64,000 nucleotides of DNA from Glebionis coronaria (lineage: Eukaryota; Streptophyta; Magnoliopsida; Asterales; Asteraceae). Below are positions 44,042 through 57,463 of this stretch, piece by piece. A program made the translations under genes and the position numbers. Position 1 is the stretch's first letter, and each line of letters starts with the position of its first letter. A model generated the notes under the pieces. That model did not search any database. It had not been told where the DNA came from and saw only the letters and a program-made list of their open reading frames with translations. The DNA lies in assembly GCA_025667525.1 (NCBI GenBank), contig CM046878.1, positions 386,941,307 through 387,005,306 of the forward strand, in the 5' to 3' direction.

Positions 44042-47000
44042 TGTAGTGTTTTTGTATACCTTTAGGAAAAGGATGACAAAAGTGGCAAGTATTAAGTGTC
44101 GGTTTAGGAAAACCAAGCACTAATGACCAATTAGGTTCAAGTTCGTTCACGAGGAGGCTAGTGTGTTATGTGTGTAATGATTTGGATTAATTTGTGATTA
44201 TATTTGAAAAAGAAGAATAGAAAGGGGATTAGAAGAGAGTGACGGTTATGAAGAAGGATTTAACTAAGTCTAAAAAGGCGTACACGTGAAGACGTAAAAA
44301 CCACCAAAATTAAAATTAATTCCTAAAAATTCCTAAAAATCACCAAAAATCCTTAATAATATTCTAAGAGTTTACAAAAAATCAAAACTTGCAAAAACCT
44401 TTTAATTAATTAGATAATGACTTTTTAATGCTAATTAAAGCCCTAAAAATCAAAATTAATTATTAAAAAGCCCTAAACAAGATTTTCAAGTTTGTAAACC
44501 TCAAAAATGCTCTAATTAAGCTAAAAACTATTTTTCAAAATTTTAAAACCAATAAAAACTATTTTTAAATAATTAAAAACTCCTAAAATCAATTAAATCT
44601 TAAATTAATTATAACAAATAATTAAAAGACCTAAAAAATATTTGGAAAGTTGCAAAAATCCTAATTAAGTATTTAGAACCTAGGAAAAATATAAAAACCT
44701 AGAAAATCAGACTATTAATTTTTAATAATAAAATAATATTAAAATAATATTAAAAATCCAAAAATTATAAAAAATTCTAAAAACTTGCAAACTAGCTTAA
44801 TTTAACCTAAATAACTCAGAAATGAAAGTGAAATTACCTAAATACCCCTATTGGGCCTAGAAAATGAGCCAAACCCAAAACAGTCCCTTATTGGGCTTAA
44901 TTAAGGCCCAATAAGAAAAAGTACTCAAAATAAGCTCAAAAAGCACAGGTTGACTCAAAATTTGATTTTAAACAACTTTTTCCAAAGGCCCAAAAGCTGA
45001 AAATGTGAAATAAGCTAACTTATAATAAGCAGCTTATTCTTAATGGGCTTTTTGGCCCATTAAGCTATAAGCTGATGCCATAAGCTAAAATTTAACACAC
45101 AACCTTCTTTTGACCTAACAAAGACTTCTGTAAAAAGAAATTTCAAATAAGACCACTCAATAAGCCAGAAACAAGTCAACAACTTATTCACAAAACGACA
45201 AAATAGTCGTTTTTATGATCTAGACCACCTCAGAAGCTGATTCAAGTTGCAAAATGTTTCTTTTGACAAAACTAAGCTTATAAACCAAAGAACTTTCAAA
45301 TAAGCACACTCAATAAGCTGGAAAATCAAATAAGCACTTATCTTAAAAGTCAAACAAGTTGGTTTTCTAGTGAAAAGTCAAAGTCAAAGTCTGATAAGCT
45401 CCAGTTCACTTAAATGGGTCAAATAATGAAGATCTATTATAAAAAATAAGTTGTTGCAAGTCAGAATAAGCTAGAATAGCTTATTAATAAGCTGATGATA
45501 AAATTGCACTAGCAGGGGCTAGTTTTGGATGTTGAGCAGTGGGAACTTTTCCCACTGCTTGACTATTTTGACTTGTTGTCTTTAGTGACTTTTTCTTGGA
45601 TTCAGTTTTCACAAAGGCACCCAATTGATCTTTGGATCAAAAGGAGTCAATAACAATCAAAATAACACAATCACAAACAGCCAATTGATACAGTTTAATC
45701 AATTAATCACCAGACATTGCACAGACATGAACAATAAGCAGTTTAGCATTCAAGAGCAGTTTTAGCACAATTCAGCCAGCCAAATTCAACCAAATGCACA
45801 CACAAGCTATAATAAACTCCAATAAGCAAGTCTAAACAGGTTTCATGTACTGGTTCAAAGAATTAAGCAAGATCCAAGCTATGAAAGTTACTGATGAACA
45901 CTACACATGCAGATTTCTACTTTTGCTGATGTATTTGACACACAAGCCAATTTCAACACCTCAAATCTTTCAAACAGGTTATGTTAACTTTGTTTAAACC
46001 ACTTTTATCCCTAAGCATGCATACACACTAAGTGTTCCCAAAATCCTAGATCAAAACAAGCAGAAACAAGGCCTATATAGCAGATTGATCAATTCAAGTG
46101 TTCAAACCCAAGAACTTGCAGCAAAACACTCTCAAACAAAGGTATAACAGATACAAAGCATAAACAACACTTTACCTTAACACAAAATCAGATTACAAGC
46201 AATAACCAGTAGACCCAAACACCCCTTTAACTTTTTCAAATCAAGATTTTCAAAAGCAAAACAAGATTTCAGGCCAACCAAGCATCAATTAACACTATAA
46301 CAAGTCTAATAAACAGATTCAAGCAAGAACAAGCCACAAAATTCACAAGAACAACAGATTCATACAAATATCACCAAAAATCACAATTTATGCAGATTTG
46401 GAGATTAAGTAAGCAAACCTCATGGATGTACATCCACACCCACGAATTTTGAGCTTATGTGCTAGCAAGAACAAGCACAAGCTTCCACAAAAGCCTGCTA
46501 AGATTCAACAAGGGTTAAGCACAATAACATGAAAAATCAGAAACTTGGAAAAATCTTGATTGATGCAAACTTGTTACCCCACACTTGATTATCCCCAAGT
46601 TATAAGCCTCACCACACCTTAACCAACTCAGTTAGGATGCTATGATCAGCCCTATAGCCCAAGAATTCCAAGATTGGAACAAGACTTAGCAAAATATCAA
46701 GAAAATGAGGAAAATATGCAAACTTGTGCACACTCCTCTTTTGAAAACAGGTTTTTAACTTCAAAAGCAGTAAACTAAGAACAATAATAAGCAGAATAAA
46801 GATGGCACTTGGTCTTTCTTCAAAGCACTTAACTCAAATTCATTAAACTGAAAAGGATTTACAAGTGTTTGAACAAAGGAAAAACCAAAAGCAAACGTCT
46901 AATGAAGCACCCTAAGGCCTTTATATAGGCATACAAATGACTAAGGAAAGCTGAAAAATACATAAACCCTAGTGGTTGAAGTTCCAAAATTGCCCTCTTG

Positions 47001-48280
47001 AATTTGAACTCATATGCTTCATGTGACATATTCTTGGACGTATGTGAAGAAGATAGCTGTTGAAATTTGATCCAAGGGCTCCAACAAAGCTTAAAAAGTA
47101 AGCTTGTATCTGGATGGTTGATTCTCTGGCAAGGTTTTGGCAGTTTCCCAAAAGTGTGTAGCAGGGCACCTTTCATATGCACCCTTGGTTGATGAGGTGG
47201 CACATATTAAGGTTGGGTTGTGATTATAGGACCCTTAATCATTATTCTGGAAAGAATTAGCCTTTAATTCATAATGATTAAGGAATGCCTAATTGTGTTC
47301 TTGAGCTGATGAACACCTGGTTTGATTTGTTTTTGAGTTGGATTAAGTTTAAATAAGTGTTAATGGCGCCAAGATTAATTTAATCTTAATTCAGCTGAGT
47401 GGGATGGTGACATGGAGGAAAGGTGAGTTGCTATTGGTTGAAGAGAGATAGTGGGGCACGTGGCAAGAGCTGGTTGGTCTAGGTAACTCCTTTGTCTGGC
47501 CCATAATTACCCCCTTTCTTTCAGAAACTTGCCACTTTGTAAATATTTAGCCAAAAACTCGTTTCCTTTGTATTTGAAGTTTCAAACTTCACACTTTTGC
47601 CCCAAAAAGTTTCATAAAGTAAATTCAGGGGTATTTCTTGCCATTTTTGCATTCTTCAAGGGCTGGTTTGGCATTTTCTTCAATGATAATGGTCTTGACT
47701 TGTATGATTGTCATCTTGGAGGACTGAAATTGCCAAGTCTTGATAAATGAGGGACCATTTTTGCCAATTGTTGAAAGTTGAGGGTCCTTTTTGTAATTTT
47801 GGATTTTTCAAAGGACCAAACTTGTCATTTCTTGTACTTTGAAGGACTTCATGATATATTTGTCTTTGTGGATGATTTTGGTTGACAATTTAGCTTTGTT
47901 GAGGGGCTAAACTTGCCAATTCTTCAAAGTTAAGGGCCCTTTTGGTAATTTTGACAGACTTTAGGGACGAAACTTGTAATTATGAGGATACAAGGGTATA
48001 AAGTGTCAATTCTTCATAATTGGAGGACCCTTCTTCATAATTCTTCAAATCTTCAAGGGTTGATCTTGGGAAAGTCTTCACTAGGGCTTGGTTCATTGTG
48101 CGGCTTTGTTTCCCGTGTTCGTTTTTGCATGATTCTTGTGATCTTTTGTCATTATCTCAATATCCGTACCTAAAATACACAAGCAACAAACACAAGCATA
48201 TATTTGGGTATTTCAATGATATTTAATGCATTTTAAGCCCTATTTGGAAGATGAGACTATGTATAAAAGCAGTCTCATCA
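44042..48280 (-). repeat. 3' LTR of element B (4.2 kb)
   Basis: On the minus strand begins tgatgagactgc (48280) and ends actaca (44042), directly before protease codons of element A. TATA box on the minus strand at 46918-46928 (ctatataaagg). Same motif content as LTR A: aataagc motifs (44930-45500), 'gagggac ... cttg' repeats (47740-48070). No gene inside; ORFs seen in it are small and inconsistent with LTR A. Confidence 0.85.
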
Positions 48281-48290
48281 CTCCCCCATA
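48281..48290 (-). other. Polypurine tract of element B
   Basis: On the minus strand tatgggggag abuts the LTR start, and just upstream is a stem-loop-like gcattgcgtgagggcac motif shared with element A and element C. Confidence 0.85.
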
Positions 48291-49645
48291 CTAAACCATT
48301 GCCGTGCCCTCACGCAATGCTAGAATAAAGTATCAAAGCATCTCCAAAATTCATTTTATTCACTTTATTGAAAGATAAACTAGCTACACTACTACTATTA
48401 CTACTACTTGTGTTATAGACATAATGTATGATTTTCATCGCAAAATGGGACGTTTAGGTTCATAGAACAAGAACACGTGAATGCTTCGTTAGAAATAATT
48501 TCATCGTCCTCGATTTTCACTCCAATTCCATGCTAAGCGTGCGACGAGATCATTGTCATTATAAGTTAGTAATGCTAACACTACTCATATGCCCTAATCA
48601 CGTACTTATCCTCCCATTATTCCTAAGTTGTATCTCTTATATTTTATGATGTCTTGAATGTTTCACGAGGATACATTGTTTGACTTATGCGATAATAGAG
48701 ATTTAGGTCTAAAAATAGAGTCCTAACGGTGTAACTAAGACCATCAAATCAATAACCCCTCCTAATAGACGACGATGTTAAAAAATTAAGTTGACAAGAA
48801 GAATCGATAAACACGGTTTTATAACAGTTTTGAACATGAGACTTATTACCAAGACTTTTATACGCCCCCTAACGGAAGGGCCTTATTATCTTTGGTTTAC
48901 CTCCATCTTTTATTCAACTTCGCCATGAAGCTTTTATTATGACTTCGGTCTTGCCTTGCCTTTTATTATCCGCCTCATCGGTGGTTTTATTAGCCAAAGA
49001 CGTATATCCTCACGCTAAGGCGAATTTTGGATCTTTAAAGCTTCGAAGATTAAGGCTTGATTCACTTTCAATTTTTGCATAGATTTTTCGGCCTTGTGGG
49101 GCTTCAAATTGTTTGCTAGATTTAGGTGAGCACTTGAAATCTTATTATTAGGTGAAGCTTTTGATTATTGGGGTGCCAATACTTCAAAACCGTGACGCTG
49201 GCGATACCTTAATGTCTTCCCAATTTAATTACACGGAAGCTACTAGAAAAGACTAGAAACCCAACAATCCCAACTAAACCGCTAAGTCAATATTTATTAA
49301 GCAAAAAATATTTACATGGGAAGGGAGAATAAGCAAACAACGAGAACACATGAGTTTTTGAAAGAATACGAGTACTCTACGTTTAGCATAGTAACTTATA
49401 ATTAACCCTATCATTTCTCGTCCTCATTTAAGAGACTTAGCCTAATGTGTAGTTAAGGAATCAAAGCTAAGTGCTCAACACGCACGGTCGAGTCAAAAAT
49501 TACTCTTATTCTCGCCATCGGAAAACCTACATTCGTGTCTTCAAACACTTATAAAATATGAGAAAAATTTTAAAATTTGGCCATATTTAGCCTTATTTTG
49601 CAACAAAAACGATAAACAAAACTATAAACTTTGGAAAGCGTGAAG
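48291..49645 (-). other. 3' untranslated region of element B, distal part
   Basis: Non-coding, similar to 38413-39960 of element A. It ends at the gtttg target duplication of element C (49646-49650) and resumes at 60570. Confidence 0.75.
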
Positions 49646-49650
49646 GTTTG
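49646..49650. other. Left target-site duplication of element C
   Basis: gtttg, repeated exactly at 60565-60569. Confidence 0.95.
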
Positions 49651-50094
49651 TGATAGGTGTGTAAACACCCATCCTTTTACCACTTAATTCTGGCTAAAAC
49701 AAGACCAAAACACGTATTTAATATCATTTGTTTGGAATTATGCGTGGTTTTTGTGTTTATTGTGTTTTCAGAGCCAACCGGATAAATATTAAAGAAAACA
49801 TGGGATTGCACGGGTTTTATCAAGGAAAAAGACTCAAGATAAAGTCTATTGTCCAAGACGTGCAAAAGATTTGAAGTCACTAGGCCTATTCGAAGATTTA
49901 TTGAAGAAAAGGACTAAAGACGGAAGATTTTCATAAGTCGAAGAAACTCGAATCTATTTAACGAAGAAATTAAAAGACGAGTTGGATTTAATCGACAACA
50001 AATCCCGAATCAGAATCGAAAACGTCAACTTTTCTGAAAAGACGAGAAGACAAGAAGAAGAGGAGAAAGCCCACTCACCAACCAACCACTAGGA

Positions 50095-50104
50095 CTATAT
50101 ATAG
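50095..50104 (+). promoter_or_regulatory. TATA box of element C 5' LTR
   Basis: ctatatatag followed by a pyrimidine-rich tttttctcttcac leader; the same motif is at 59451-59460 in the 3' LTR. Confidence 0.6.
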
Positions 50105-50511
50105 TTTTTCTCTTCACACATTAGGAGTTAGTTTTCATTTTTTTCTTTTTCCAGGTTTTGTAGTTCGTCTCATCACAAAACTCCATTAGGGAGTTTGGTG
50201 ATTTTCATCTTTTCTTTTTGTAAGTTTGATTCAATACTCTTGTTACTTTTCCCTTAATCAATCCATTCCATCTTTTCATTAATCTTGTTCTTCATCATCT
50301 CTTTTTGCAAGTTCTTAAGTTTTTATGTGATTCAAGTTTGATCCTAAAAAATTGTTGATTTAATGTTTTTATTGGTGGGATTTGTTTCTCATGGTATGTT
50401 AATGATTTGTGTTTAATTTGGTGAAACCTTTTTGAGTGATTAAGTCGTTTGGATTAAAAACCGTTCCCCTATTTTACTTGCTGTTGTATCTGTTCTTCAT
50501 CTGCCCAGATT

Positions 50512-51001
50512 TTCCGAATAGACCTTTTAAGTTTGCTTTACTCGGAATATTTCAATTATTCCGAGTAGAGGTTTTATTTCCTCTTCATTCGGAATATCCC
50601 AGATATTCCGAATAGCCCTATTTTCCGCATAGAAGTTCATTTTTCCGAATAGCCTTTTTTCAGTTTCCTTATTCGGAACTTTTTTCCGAGTAGCCGAATT
50701 TTCCGCATAGCAAATCTTTGTATCCCTATTCGGAATATTATTCCGAATAGGCATTATTTTCCGAATTGACTTATTTTCCGCATAGTCCATTTATTCCGAA
50801 TAGCATTTTTCTTCCGCATAGACAGTTGTTCCGAATAGGTCCTTATTTTCCGAATGAAGCAAATGTTCCGCATAGAGAAGATATTCCGCATGATGTGAAC
50901 TTTCCGAATAGAGAAATATTTTTATTCCGAATAGAAGTGTTTTCCGAATAGACTGGATTTTCTGCATAGAGCTTTTTCCGAATGGTCAATATTCCGCATA
51001 G
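50512..51001. repeat. TTCCG-motif array in the 5' LTR of element C
   Basis: About thirty copies of ttccgaatag, ttccgcatag or the inverse ctattcggaa, in both orientations, spaced 10-25 bases. It lies downstream of the TATA box, so it is part of the transcribed leader. Inverse pairs (attcggaata ... tattccgaat) could form short hairpins. Confidence 0.85.
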
Positions 51002-51210
51002 GGTATTTTCTCAATAGAATATTTTTCCAGTTTTGCTTATTATTTGTTTTAAGTTTACTTCATTACCATTATACTCACTTATCTGTTTAGTAGACTAGAA
51101 AACCAAATCCACTTTTTGTCACCAAGAACAAATCATTCTACTTTTAACTGAGATCAATTCGAGAGGATTCCGAGAAATCTGAAACCCATAGCAAAAATCC
51201 TAATATCAAA

Positions 51211-51226
51211 TGGCGCCGCTGCCGGC
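51211..51226 (+). other. Primer-binding site of element C (tRNA-Asp)
   Basis: tggcgccgctgccggc starts two bases after the LTR. It matches the complement of the 3' end of plant tRNA-Asp except at the ninth base and the last base, the usual primer for Athila and Tat elements. Confidence 0.88.
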
Positions 51227-51418
51227 TCCTCTCGTTAAGATCAAAAGTTTTTTGTAGAACTTGGATTTTGGGATCCGTTCCCCGTGAACGTTACTTTTTC
51301 CTAAAATTTTCAAAAACACTAAAAAATATAAAATTTTCAAAAATCCTAAAAATTAAAAAACCATAAAAACCAAAAATATTTTTGCCTTGTTTTTCCTTGT
51401 TCGTTCTTTTGCAGGTGT

Positions 51419-54400
51419 ATGCGCACTCGATCCACGTCTTATCAAGAGCCCGAGCCTCTCGATAACTTAGACATGGCTGGTGTACAAAACAACAATAACA
51501 TACCACCTCCGAACAACAATAATAACAACAACAACCCGCCTTTCAACAACATGAACAATAACAACAACAATGAGCACCTTCCGGATAATCGCCCAATGAT
51601 TGAATTGCTGCAAGCTCATGTCGATGGCAACATGGATCCAATTGTTATTCCACCAATTGCCGCCAACAATTTCGAGTTAAAGTCAGGCTTTATCCAGATG
51701 GTCTCAGCTCAACCATTCTTTGGACGAACCATTGATGACCCACACGATCACATCAAGAGATTTCTACAACTCACGAACACGGTCAAGTTCAATGGCGTTC
51801 CACAAGAAGTGATAAGGTTACAACTTTTTCCCTTTTCTTTAGAGGGACAAGCCCGGCATTGGCTTGCTAAAGAACCGCCACAGAGTATTCTCTCGTGGAC
51901 GGATTTGGAAACAAAGTTTATCAACTACTTTTTTCCACCCTCTCGTACTACCGCTTTGCGGAATGAGATTATAACCTTTGAACAAAAGTACGACGAGTCA
52001 TTCAGTGAATCTTGGGATCGCTTTAAAGATCTTTTAAGAAAATGCCCACAACATGGTTTTACCAAAGTTCATCAAATAAATACTTTTTACAATGGTTTAA
52101 GCATAAATGACCAAGATTCACTGAATAGTGCTTCGGGGGGTAATCTATTGGCTAAGACTTCCAATGCTGCTTGGGATATCATTGAGAACAAGTCTCGTGT
52201 GCAAACCAAGAGCATTAGGACCAATGTTGCTAGTGCTAGCACTAATGACAGCGACAAGCGATTAGACAAAATCACTACGCTTCTTGAATCGCTTGTCACC
52301 CACACCGTCAGCAACAACAACAGCAACAACGCAAAAAATACACAAGTGAACGCTGTCAGCCAACCTTGTGAGATATGCGGTGGTCCCCATTCTTACACCA
52401 CTTGTACCGCCACCCAAGATTACCCTGCTGAGAATGTGAATGCGGCATATGGCACCTACCAACAACCTGCTTATCAAGCTAGACCTCAAGGTGACCGTAA
52501 CTTGCTTAGCTATCGCAGCAACAACTATCTTTCACCACCTGGCTTTCCTCCAACCAACCCAAACCAACAACAAAACCTTAACCGCCCTGCTCAACAACAA
52601 CAACAACCTCGCCAACCATATATCCCACCTCACAAGCAGCAACAACCACCTCAAAGAAACAATCAAGTCTACCAACAACCTGCTTACCAACCACCTGCAT
52701 ACAATGCTCCTCCCAACCAACCCACCGCTCTTCACCAAGAAGTGGAAACTTATATGAGGACTAACGATGCGATAGTGGGAAATCTTCAGAGAGAAGTGCT
52801 CAACCTGAAAGCCGACTTGGTCAAGCAAGGAAATGATTTGAGAGCTGACATGAGAAACACGTTGGATAGCCAGACTAATGATCTGAGGAACATGATGGCT
52901 AGTTTCTTCCAAAGTAGTCAACCCTCTTCTTCGGGTACTCTTCCGAGTAACACCGTTGCGAACCCAAGAGGGGAGATGAAAGCAATCACCACTCGAAGTG
53001 GCAAAGGTACTACGGAACCCGAGCTTCCTATACCTCCACCGGTGGTTGTGACTAAGGAGAACGAGTCACCTGCTCCTGTTCCTCACCCTTCTCCTTCCCC
53101 AATTTCTCCACCTCTTCTTTCTACCCCTCCTCCACCCGTGCTTGTGAGTGATCCTATTCCCCTAAAGCCTTCCTCTTCTTCCAATATACCTTATCCTTCT
53201 AGGTTGAGGAAAGAGAAGCAAAAGAGCAAGGATGATATTCAAGTTTCGAACTTCTTAAAAATGTTCAAGAAACTGAATTTCAATATCTCCTTCGCTGAGG
53301 CTCTCGCTCACATGCCCAAGTATGCCAAAATGTTTAAAGATCTTCTGAGCGACAAGGAAAAGCTCCTCGATCTCGCCAACACCCAACTTAATGAGAACTG
53401 CTCTGCAGTGCTCTTAAGGAAATTGCCAATCAAGCTTGGTGATCCGGGTCGTTTTCTTATCCCTTGCAATTTCCCGGGAGTAGAGAATTGCATGGCCCTA
53501 GCCGATCTAGGTGCCAGTATTAATCTCATGCCTCTAAGTGTTTGGAAGCAATTATCTCTCCCAGAGCTAGTCCCCACCAAAATGACTTTGGAATTGGCCA
53601 ACCGTACGGTTGCTTATCCAGTGGGGATAGCCGAAGACGTCATTATAGGAGTCGACAAATTCACCTTCCCTGCCGATTTTGTTGTCGTCGACTACGAGAT
53701 GGACCCCCGTGTGCCACTCATTGTTGGTCGTCCATTCTTGAGGACCGGTCGCACTCTCATTGATGTTGAAGCCGGTGAGCTTATCATGAGAGTGGGTGAC
53801 GATAAAGTAGTCTTCAACATGGGAAAGTTATCTAAACAGCCTTCTTCTTCTGAGAGTGTTAATTGTATTGACGTTCTTGATGAGGCTTGTGAAGAACACT
53901 TCAAGGATGCTTGTAAAAACATTCCTACCTCTCTTCCCAATGTTGAGACCGTTTCCTCTATCGACTCATCACTATCTCTATTTGGAGAAAGTGATTTCCT
54001 TTGGAAAGATTTGGAAGCCACCTTAGGAGATGTGAAGCAAGACAATGACGATTCTACTGCCACTTGGGATGAAGACCTCAGTTTCATTGCAAACCTCCTC
54101 AAAGAAGAAAATCCTTCCCCCCCATCTCCCACTATTATTGCTATCGAGACTCCGACTTCGAACACGCCTCCCGTCGACAATCCTCCGGATTTGGAACTTA
54201 AGGAGTTGCCACCCCATCTTGAGTATGCATTCCTCGAAGAAGAGAAGAAGTCGCCAGTCATCATTGCTAAGGATTTGAAGGATGAAGAGAAAGCCCGACT
54301 TGTCGCTGTGTTGAAAGATCACAAGAAGGCTATTGCTTGGAAGATTTCGGACATTCGTGGAATTGATCCTCACTTCTGCACGCACAAAATTCTCATGGAG

Positions 54401-57100
54401 GACGACTATAAGCCCACTATTCAAAGCCAACGAAGGGTGAATCCAAAAATCCATGAAGTCATCAAAACAGAAGTCATTAAACTTCTTGATGCGGGTATGA
54501 TTTACCCTATTTCGGATTCACCATGGGTTAGTCCAATCCATTGTGTGCCCAAGAAGGGCGGAATTACCGTTGTTCCCAATGAACACAACGAGTTGATTCC
54601 CACTCGTCTCGTTACTGGGTGGAGAGTTTGTATAGACTACCGCAAACTCAATGATGCCACGAGAAAGGATCATTTCCCTCTACCTTTCATGGACCAGATG
54701 CTTGAACGATTAGCCGGTAATGAATATTACTGCTTTTTGGATGGTTTCTCGGGTTATTTCCAAATACCCATCGATCCCCAAGATCAAGAGAAGACTACAT
54801 TCACTTGTCCCTATGGCACTTTCGCTTACAAAAGAATGCCTTTTGGCTTATGTAATGCGCCAGGGACGTTCCAAAGGTGTATGTTAGCTATCTTCCATGA
54901 CATGGTTGAACAAACCATGGAAGTCTTCATGGATGATTTCTCGGTCTTCGGAGATTCCTTCTCATCTTGCCTTGCCAATTTAGAACGTATGCTAAAGCGG
55001 TGCGAAGACACTCGCCTTGTTCTAAATTGGGAAAAATGCCATTTCATGGTAAAAGAAGGCGTCGTGCTTGGACATAAGATTTCGAAAGCCGGTCTTGAAG
55101 TAGACCGTGCTAAAGTTGATGTTATAGCAAAGTTGCCTCCACCTTCCACTGTGAAGGGTGTGAGAAGTTTCTTGGGTCATGCGGGCTTCTACCGTCGATT
55201 TATCAAAGATTTTTCTCAAATCGCTCGCCCGATGACCCACCTCTTGGAAAAAGATACTCCTTTTATCTTTTCCAAAGAGTGCCTTGAAGCCTTCAACTCG
55301 CTTAAGCATAAGCTAACTAAGGCACCCGTCTTGATTACCCCTAATTGGGAGCTTCCCTTTGAGTTGATGTGCGATGCTAGCGATTTTGCTATTGGAGCGG
55401 TTCTTGGACAAAGAGTGAACAAACACTTCCAACCGATCCATTACGCTAGCAAGACAATGACTGGGGCACAATTGCATTATACGACAACTGAAAAAGAGCT
55501 TTTAGCCGTTGTTTATGCTTTTGAAAAATTTCGCCCCTATCTTGTCCTTTCCACCACCATTGTGTACACCGATCATTCCGCGTTGAAGTACTTGTTGACA
55601 AAGCAAGATTCCAAACCAAGACTTCTTCGCTGGGTTTTGCTGCTCCAGGAATTTAAAATCGACATCCGCGATAAAAAAGGAGCAGAAAACCTAGCCGCGG
55701 ACCATCTTAGTAGACTTGAGGATCCATACCAAGGGGATCATCCGACCAAAGAAATCAATGATTCTTTTCCCTTGGAGACCTTAATGTCTATAAACTCGAA
55801 GCCGAATGAAACCCCGTGGTTTGCGGACTTTGCAAACTACTTGGCGGGTGGAATTCTCAAGGAAGGGTTGACGTCCCAGCAAAAGAAGAAGTTCTTTACC
55901 GACATCAAGACTTACTTTTGGGACGACCCTTACCTATTCAAACAATGTGCTGACCTGATAATTCGCCGATGTGTTGATGGACCGGCAGCGTCGGACATCC
56001 TTGATGCTTGCCACAAAGGACCCACCGGTGGTCACTTTGGTCCCAACTACACCGCAAAGAAAGTGTTTGACTCGGGATTTTATTGGCCCTCCATATATCG
56101 TGATGCTCACAATATGGTTAAGCGATGTGATGTTTGCCAAAAGCAAGGCAAAATCACACATAAAGACGAGATGCCTCAGAATTTCATTCAAGAGTGTGAA
56201 ATTTTTGATGTATGGGGTATCGACTTTATGGGGCCATTCCCTTCATCTAAAGGACACAAATACATCCTTGTAGCCGTTGACTACGTTTCAAAGTGGGTTG
56301 AAGCCAAAGCTTTGCCTACTAATGACGCAAGGGTGGTTTGTAACTTTTTGAAAGCTCTATTCGCTCGCTTCGGTGTGCCTCGCGCCATTATTAGTGATCG
56401 TGGGACTCATTTCTGCAATGACCAATTTGCTCGAGTCATGGCTAAGTACGGTGTAAACCATCGTCTTTCCACAGCCTACCACCCACAAACTAATGGCCAG
56501 GCCGAAATATCCAACCGAGGACTGAAGCGAATTTTGGAAAGAACCGTGGGAGAGCATCGTGCCGCATGGGCTGATAAGCTCGATGATGCTTTGTGGGCTT
56601 TCCGTACTGCTTACAAGACTCCGATCGGCTGTACGCCTTATCGTCTTGTGTACGGAAAAGCGTGCCACCTCCCCATTGAGTTGGAGCACAAGGCTTATTG
56701 GGCCTTGAAGTGGGCTAATTTTGATATAAACAAAGCCGGTGACCTACGCAAGATCCAACTCAATGAGCTGAATGAACTCCGGAATGAGGCTTATGAAAAT
56801 TCTTTGATCTATAAGGAAAGGACTAAGCTCATTCACGACTCCAAGATCAAAAACCGAGAGTTCCATGTTGGAGACAAAGTCTTACTTTTTAACTCTCGGT
56901 TGAAAATCTTTTCGGGCAAGCTCAAATCTCGTTGGTCCGGCCCATTCACCATCGCCCAAATTTTTCCATATGGTACTCTCGAGCTCGCTCAACCTAATGG
57001 ACCAAATTTTAAGGTGAATGGCCAACGAGTGAAGTTGTACTTTGGTGAGGACACCTCTCAAGAGGTGATTCCATCCCTCACCACGTTCCCCATGAACTGA
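51419..57100 (+). CDS. Gag-Pol polyprotein of Athila-like element C, 1893 aa, intact
   Basis: One frame from atgcgcactcg (first ATG after the primer site) to the tga at 57098-57100. Gag: Asn-rich start, capsid blocks ([34 protein letters not shown]), and a variant zinc knuckle from Cys317 (C-x2-C-x3-H-x4-C). A Gln/Pro/Asn-rich linker follows. Protease: active-site DLGAS with Asp696 and [34 protein letters not shown] and FMDD with Asp1172/1173. RNase [15 protein letters not shown] (Asp1319), [23 protein letters not shown]. Integrase: H-H-C-C zinc region (GPTGGHFG ... CDVCQKQGK) and DD35E residues Asp1602, Asp1660 and Glu1696, then the GPF-type [15 protein letters not shown] tail. No chromodomain. 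It makes the particle proteins and enzymes for reverse transcription and insertion. No shift separates gag from pol, so the two would be made as one product. Confidence 0.96.
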   Translation: MRTRSTSYQEPEPLDNLDMAGVQNNNNIPPPNNNNNNNNPPFNNMNNNNNNEHLPDNRPMIELLQAHVDGNMDPIVIPPIAANNFELKSGFIQMVSAQPFFGRTIDDPHDHIKRFLQLTNTVKFNGVPQEVIRLQLFPFSLEGQARHWLAKEPPQSILSWTDLETKFINYFFPPSRTTALRNEIITFEQKYDESFSESWDRFKDLLRKCPQHGFTKVHQINTFYNGLSINDQDSLNSASGGNLLAKTSNAAWDIIENKSRVQTKSIRTNVASASTNDSDKRLDKITTLLESLVTHTVSNNNSNNAKNTQVNAVSQPCEICGGPHSYTTCTATQDYPAENVNAAYGTYQQPAYQARPQGDRNLLSYRSNNYLSPPGFPPTNPNQQQNLNRPAQQQQQPRQPYIPPHKQQQPPQRNNQVYQQPAYQPPAYNAPPNQPTALHQEVETYMRTNDAIVGNLQREVLNLKADLVKQGNDLRADMRNTLDSQTNDLRNMMASFFQSSQPSSSGTLPSNTVANPRGEMKAITTRSGKGTTEPELPIPPPVVVTKENESPAPVPHPSPSPISPPLLSTPPPPVLVSDPIPLKPSSSSNIPYPSRLRKEKQKSKDDIQVSNFLKMFKKLNFNISFAEALAHMPKYAKMFKDLLSDKEKLLDLANTQLNENCSAVLLRKLPIKLGDPGRFLIPCNFPGVENCMALADLGASINLMPLSVWKQLSLPELVPTKMTLELANRTVAYPVGIAEDVIIGVDKFTFPADFVVVDYEMDPRVPLIVGRPFLRTGRTLIDVEAGELIMRVGDDKVVFNMGKLSKQPSSSESVNCIDVLDEACEEHFKDACKNIPTSLPNVETVSSIDSSLSLFGESDFLWKDLEATLGDVKQDNDDSTATWDEDLSFIANLLKEENPSPPSPTIIAIETPTSNTPPVDNPPDLELKELPPHLEYAFLEEEKKSPVIIAKDLKDEEKARLVAVLKDHKKAIAWKISDIRGIDPHFCTHKILMEDDYKPTIQSQRRVNPKIHEVIKTEVIKLLDAGMIYPISDSPWVSPIHCVPKKGGITVVPNEHNELIPTRLVTGWRVCIDYRKLNDATRKDHFPLPFMDQMLERLAGNEYYCFLDGFSGYFQIPIDPQDQEKTTFTCPYGTFAYKRMPFGLCNAPGTFQRCMLAIFHDMVEQTMEVFMDDFSVFGDSFSSCLANLERMLKRCEDTRLVLNWEKCHFMVKEGVVLGHKISKAGLEVDRAKVDVIAKLPPPSTVKGVRSFLGHAGFYRRFIKDFSQIARPMTHLLEKDTPFIFSKECLEAFNSLKHKLTKAPVLITPNWELPFELMCDASDFAIGAVLGQRVNKHFQPIHYASKTMTGAQLHYTTTEKELLAVVYAFEKFRPYLVLSTTIVYTDHSALKYLLTKQDSKPRLLRWVLLLQEFKIDIRDKKGAENLAADHLSRLEDPYQGDHPTKEINDSFPLETLMSINSKPNETPWFADFANYLAGGILKEGLTSQQKKKFFTDIKTYFWDDPYLFKQCADLIIRRCVDGPAASDILDACHKGPTGGHFGPNYTAKKVFDSGFYWPSIYRDAHNMVKRCDVCQKQGKITHKDEMPQNFIQECEIFDVWGIDFMGPFPSSKGHKYILVAVDYVSKWVEAKALPTNDARVVCNFLKALFARFGVPRAIISDRGTHFCNDQFARVMAKYGVNHRLSTAYHPQTNGQAEISNRGLKRILERTVGEHRAAWADKLDDALWAFRTAYKTPIGCTPYRLVYGKACHLPIELEHKAYWALKWANFDINKAGDLRKIQLNELNELRNEAYENSLIYKERTKLIHDSKIKNREFHVGDKVLLFNSRLKIFSGKLKSRWSGPFTIAQIFPYGTLELAQPNGPNFKVNGQRVKLYFGEDTSQEVIPSLTTFPMN

Positions 57101-57441
57101 ATTTGGGTCGAGTCAGGCTCGTGACTCGGTTATCAAAAACAAGCGCTCCTCGGGAGGCAGCCCGAGTATCTATCCCTTTAACCCCCTAAGTGTAGGGGAG
57201 GACCTATTTTGGTCATTTGTGTTTGTGTGGTGATGTGCTTACAGGGATAACTGCAATCTTGGAAATCTTTGAAGAACCGTGCTCCCGTGTTATCTGAAAT
57301 CCGGTTCTATCTCTCAACTATCGTGATTCAATTTTCTTCATACTCACATTTGAAATTGATCACTTTAGTCGTCTCTTCCTTAACTTGAGTTAACCAACGT
57401 GCACAATGTCATAAGTGTAGGGGAGATTTTTCCCACATGCT

Positions 57442-57463
57442 TAAACATTGAGGACAATGTTTA
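57442..57463 (+). promoter_or_regulatory. Conserved stem-loop beside an inner purine tract
   Basis: taaacattg-agga-caatgttta is a perfect 9-bp stem with a 4-base loop, followed by ttaagtgtaggggag. The stem-loop core is unchanged in A (40154-40173) and B (60608-60627), each beside a purine tract. Function unknown; a packaging or strand-priming signal is possible. Confidence 0.6.

Larger units (their letters stand above)
49651..51208 (+). repeat. 5' LTR of element C
   Basis: Contains a TATA box (ctatatatag, 50095-50104), a T-rich leader and the TTCCG-motif array. Offset from the 3' LTR is 9356 bases at both ends. The last part, near the primer site, shares its ending with LTR D. Confidence 0.95.

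Noticed and set aside
49677..49880. Identical small ORFs in both LTRs of element C (also 50527-50790, 50766-50951 and the copies 9356 bases on)
   Set aside because: Identity follows from LTR duplication; the frames cover promoter and motif-array sequence with no protein-like conservation.
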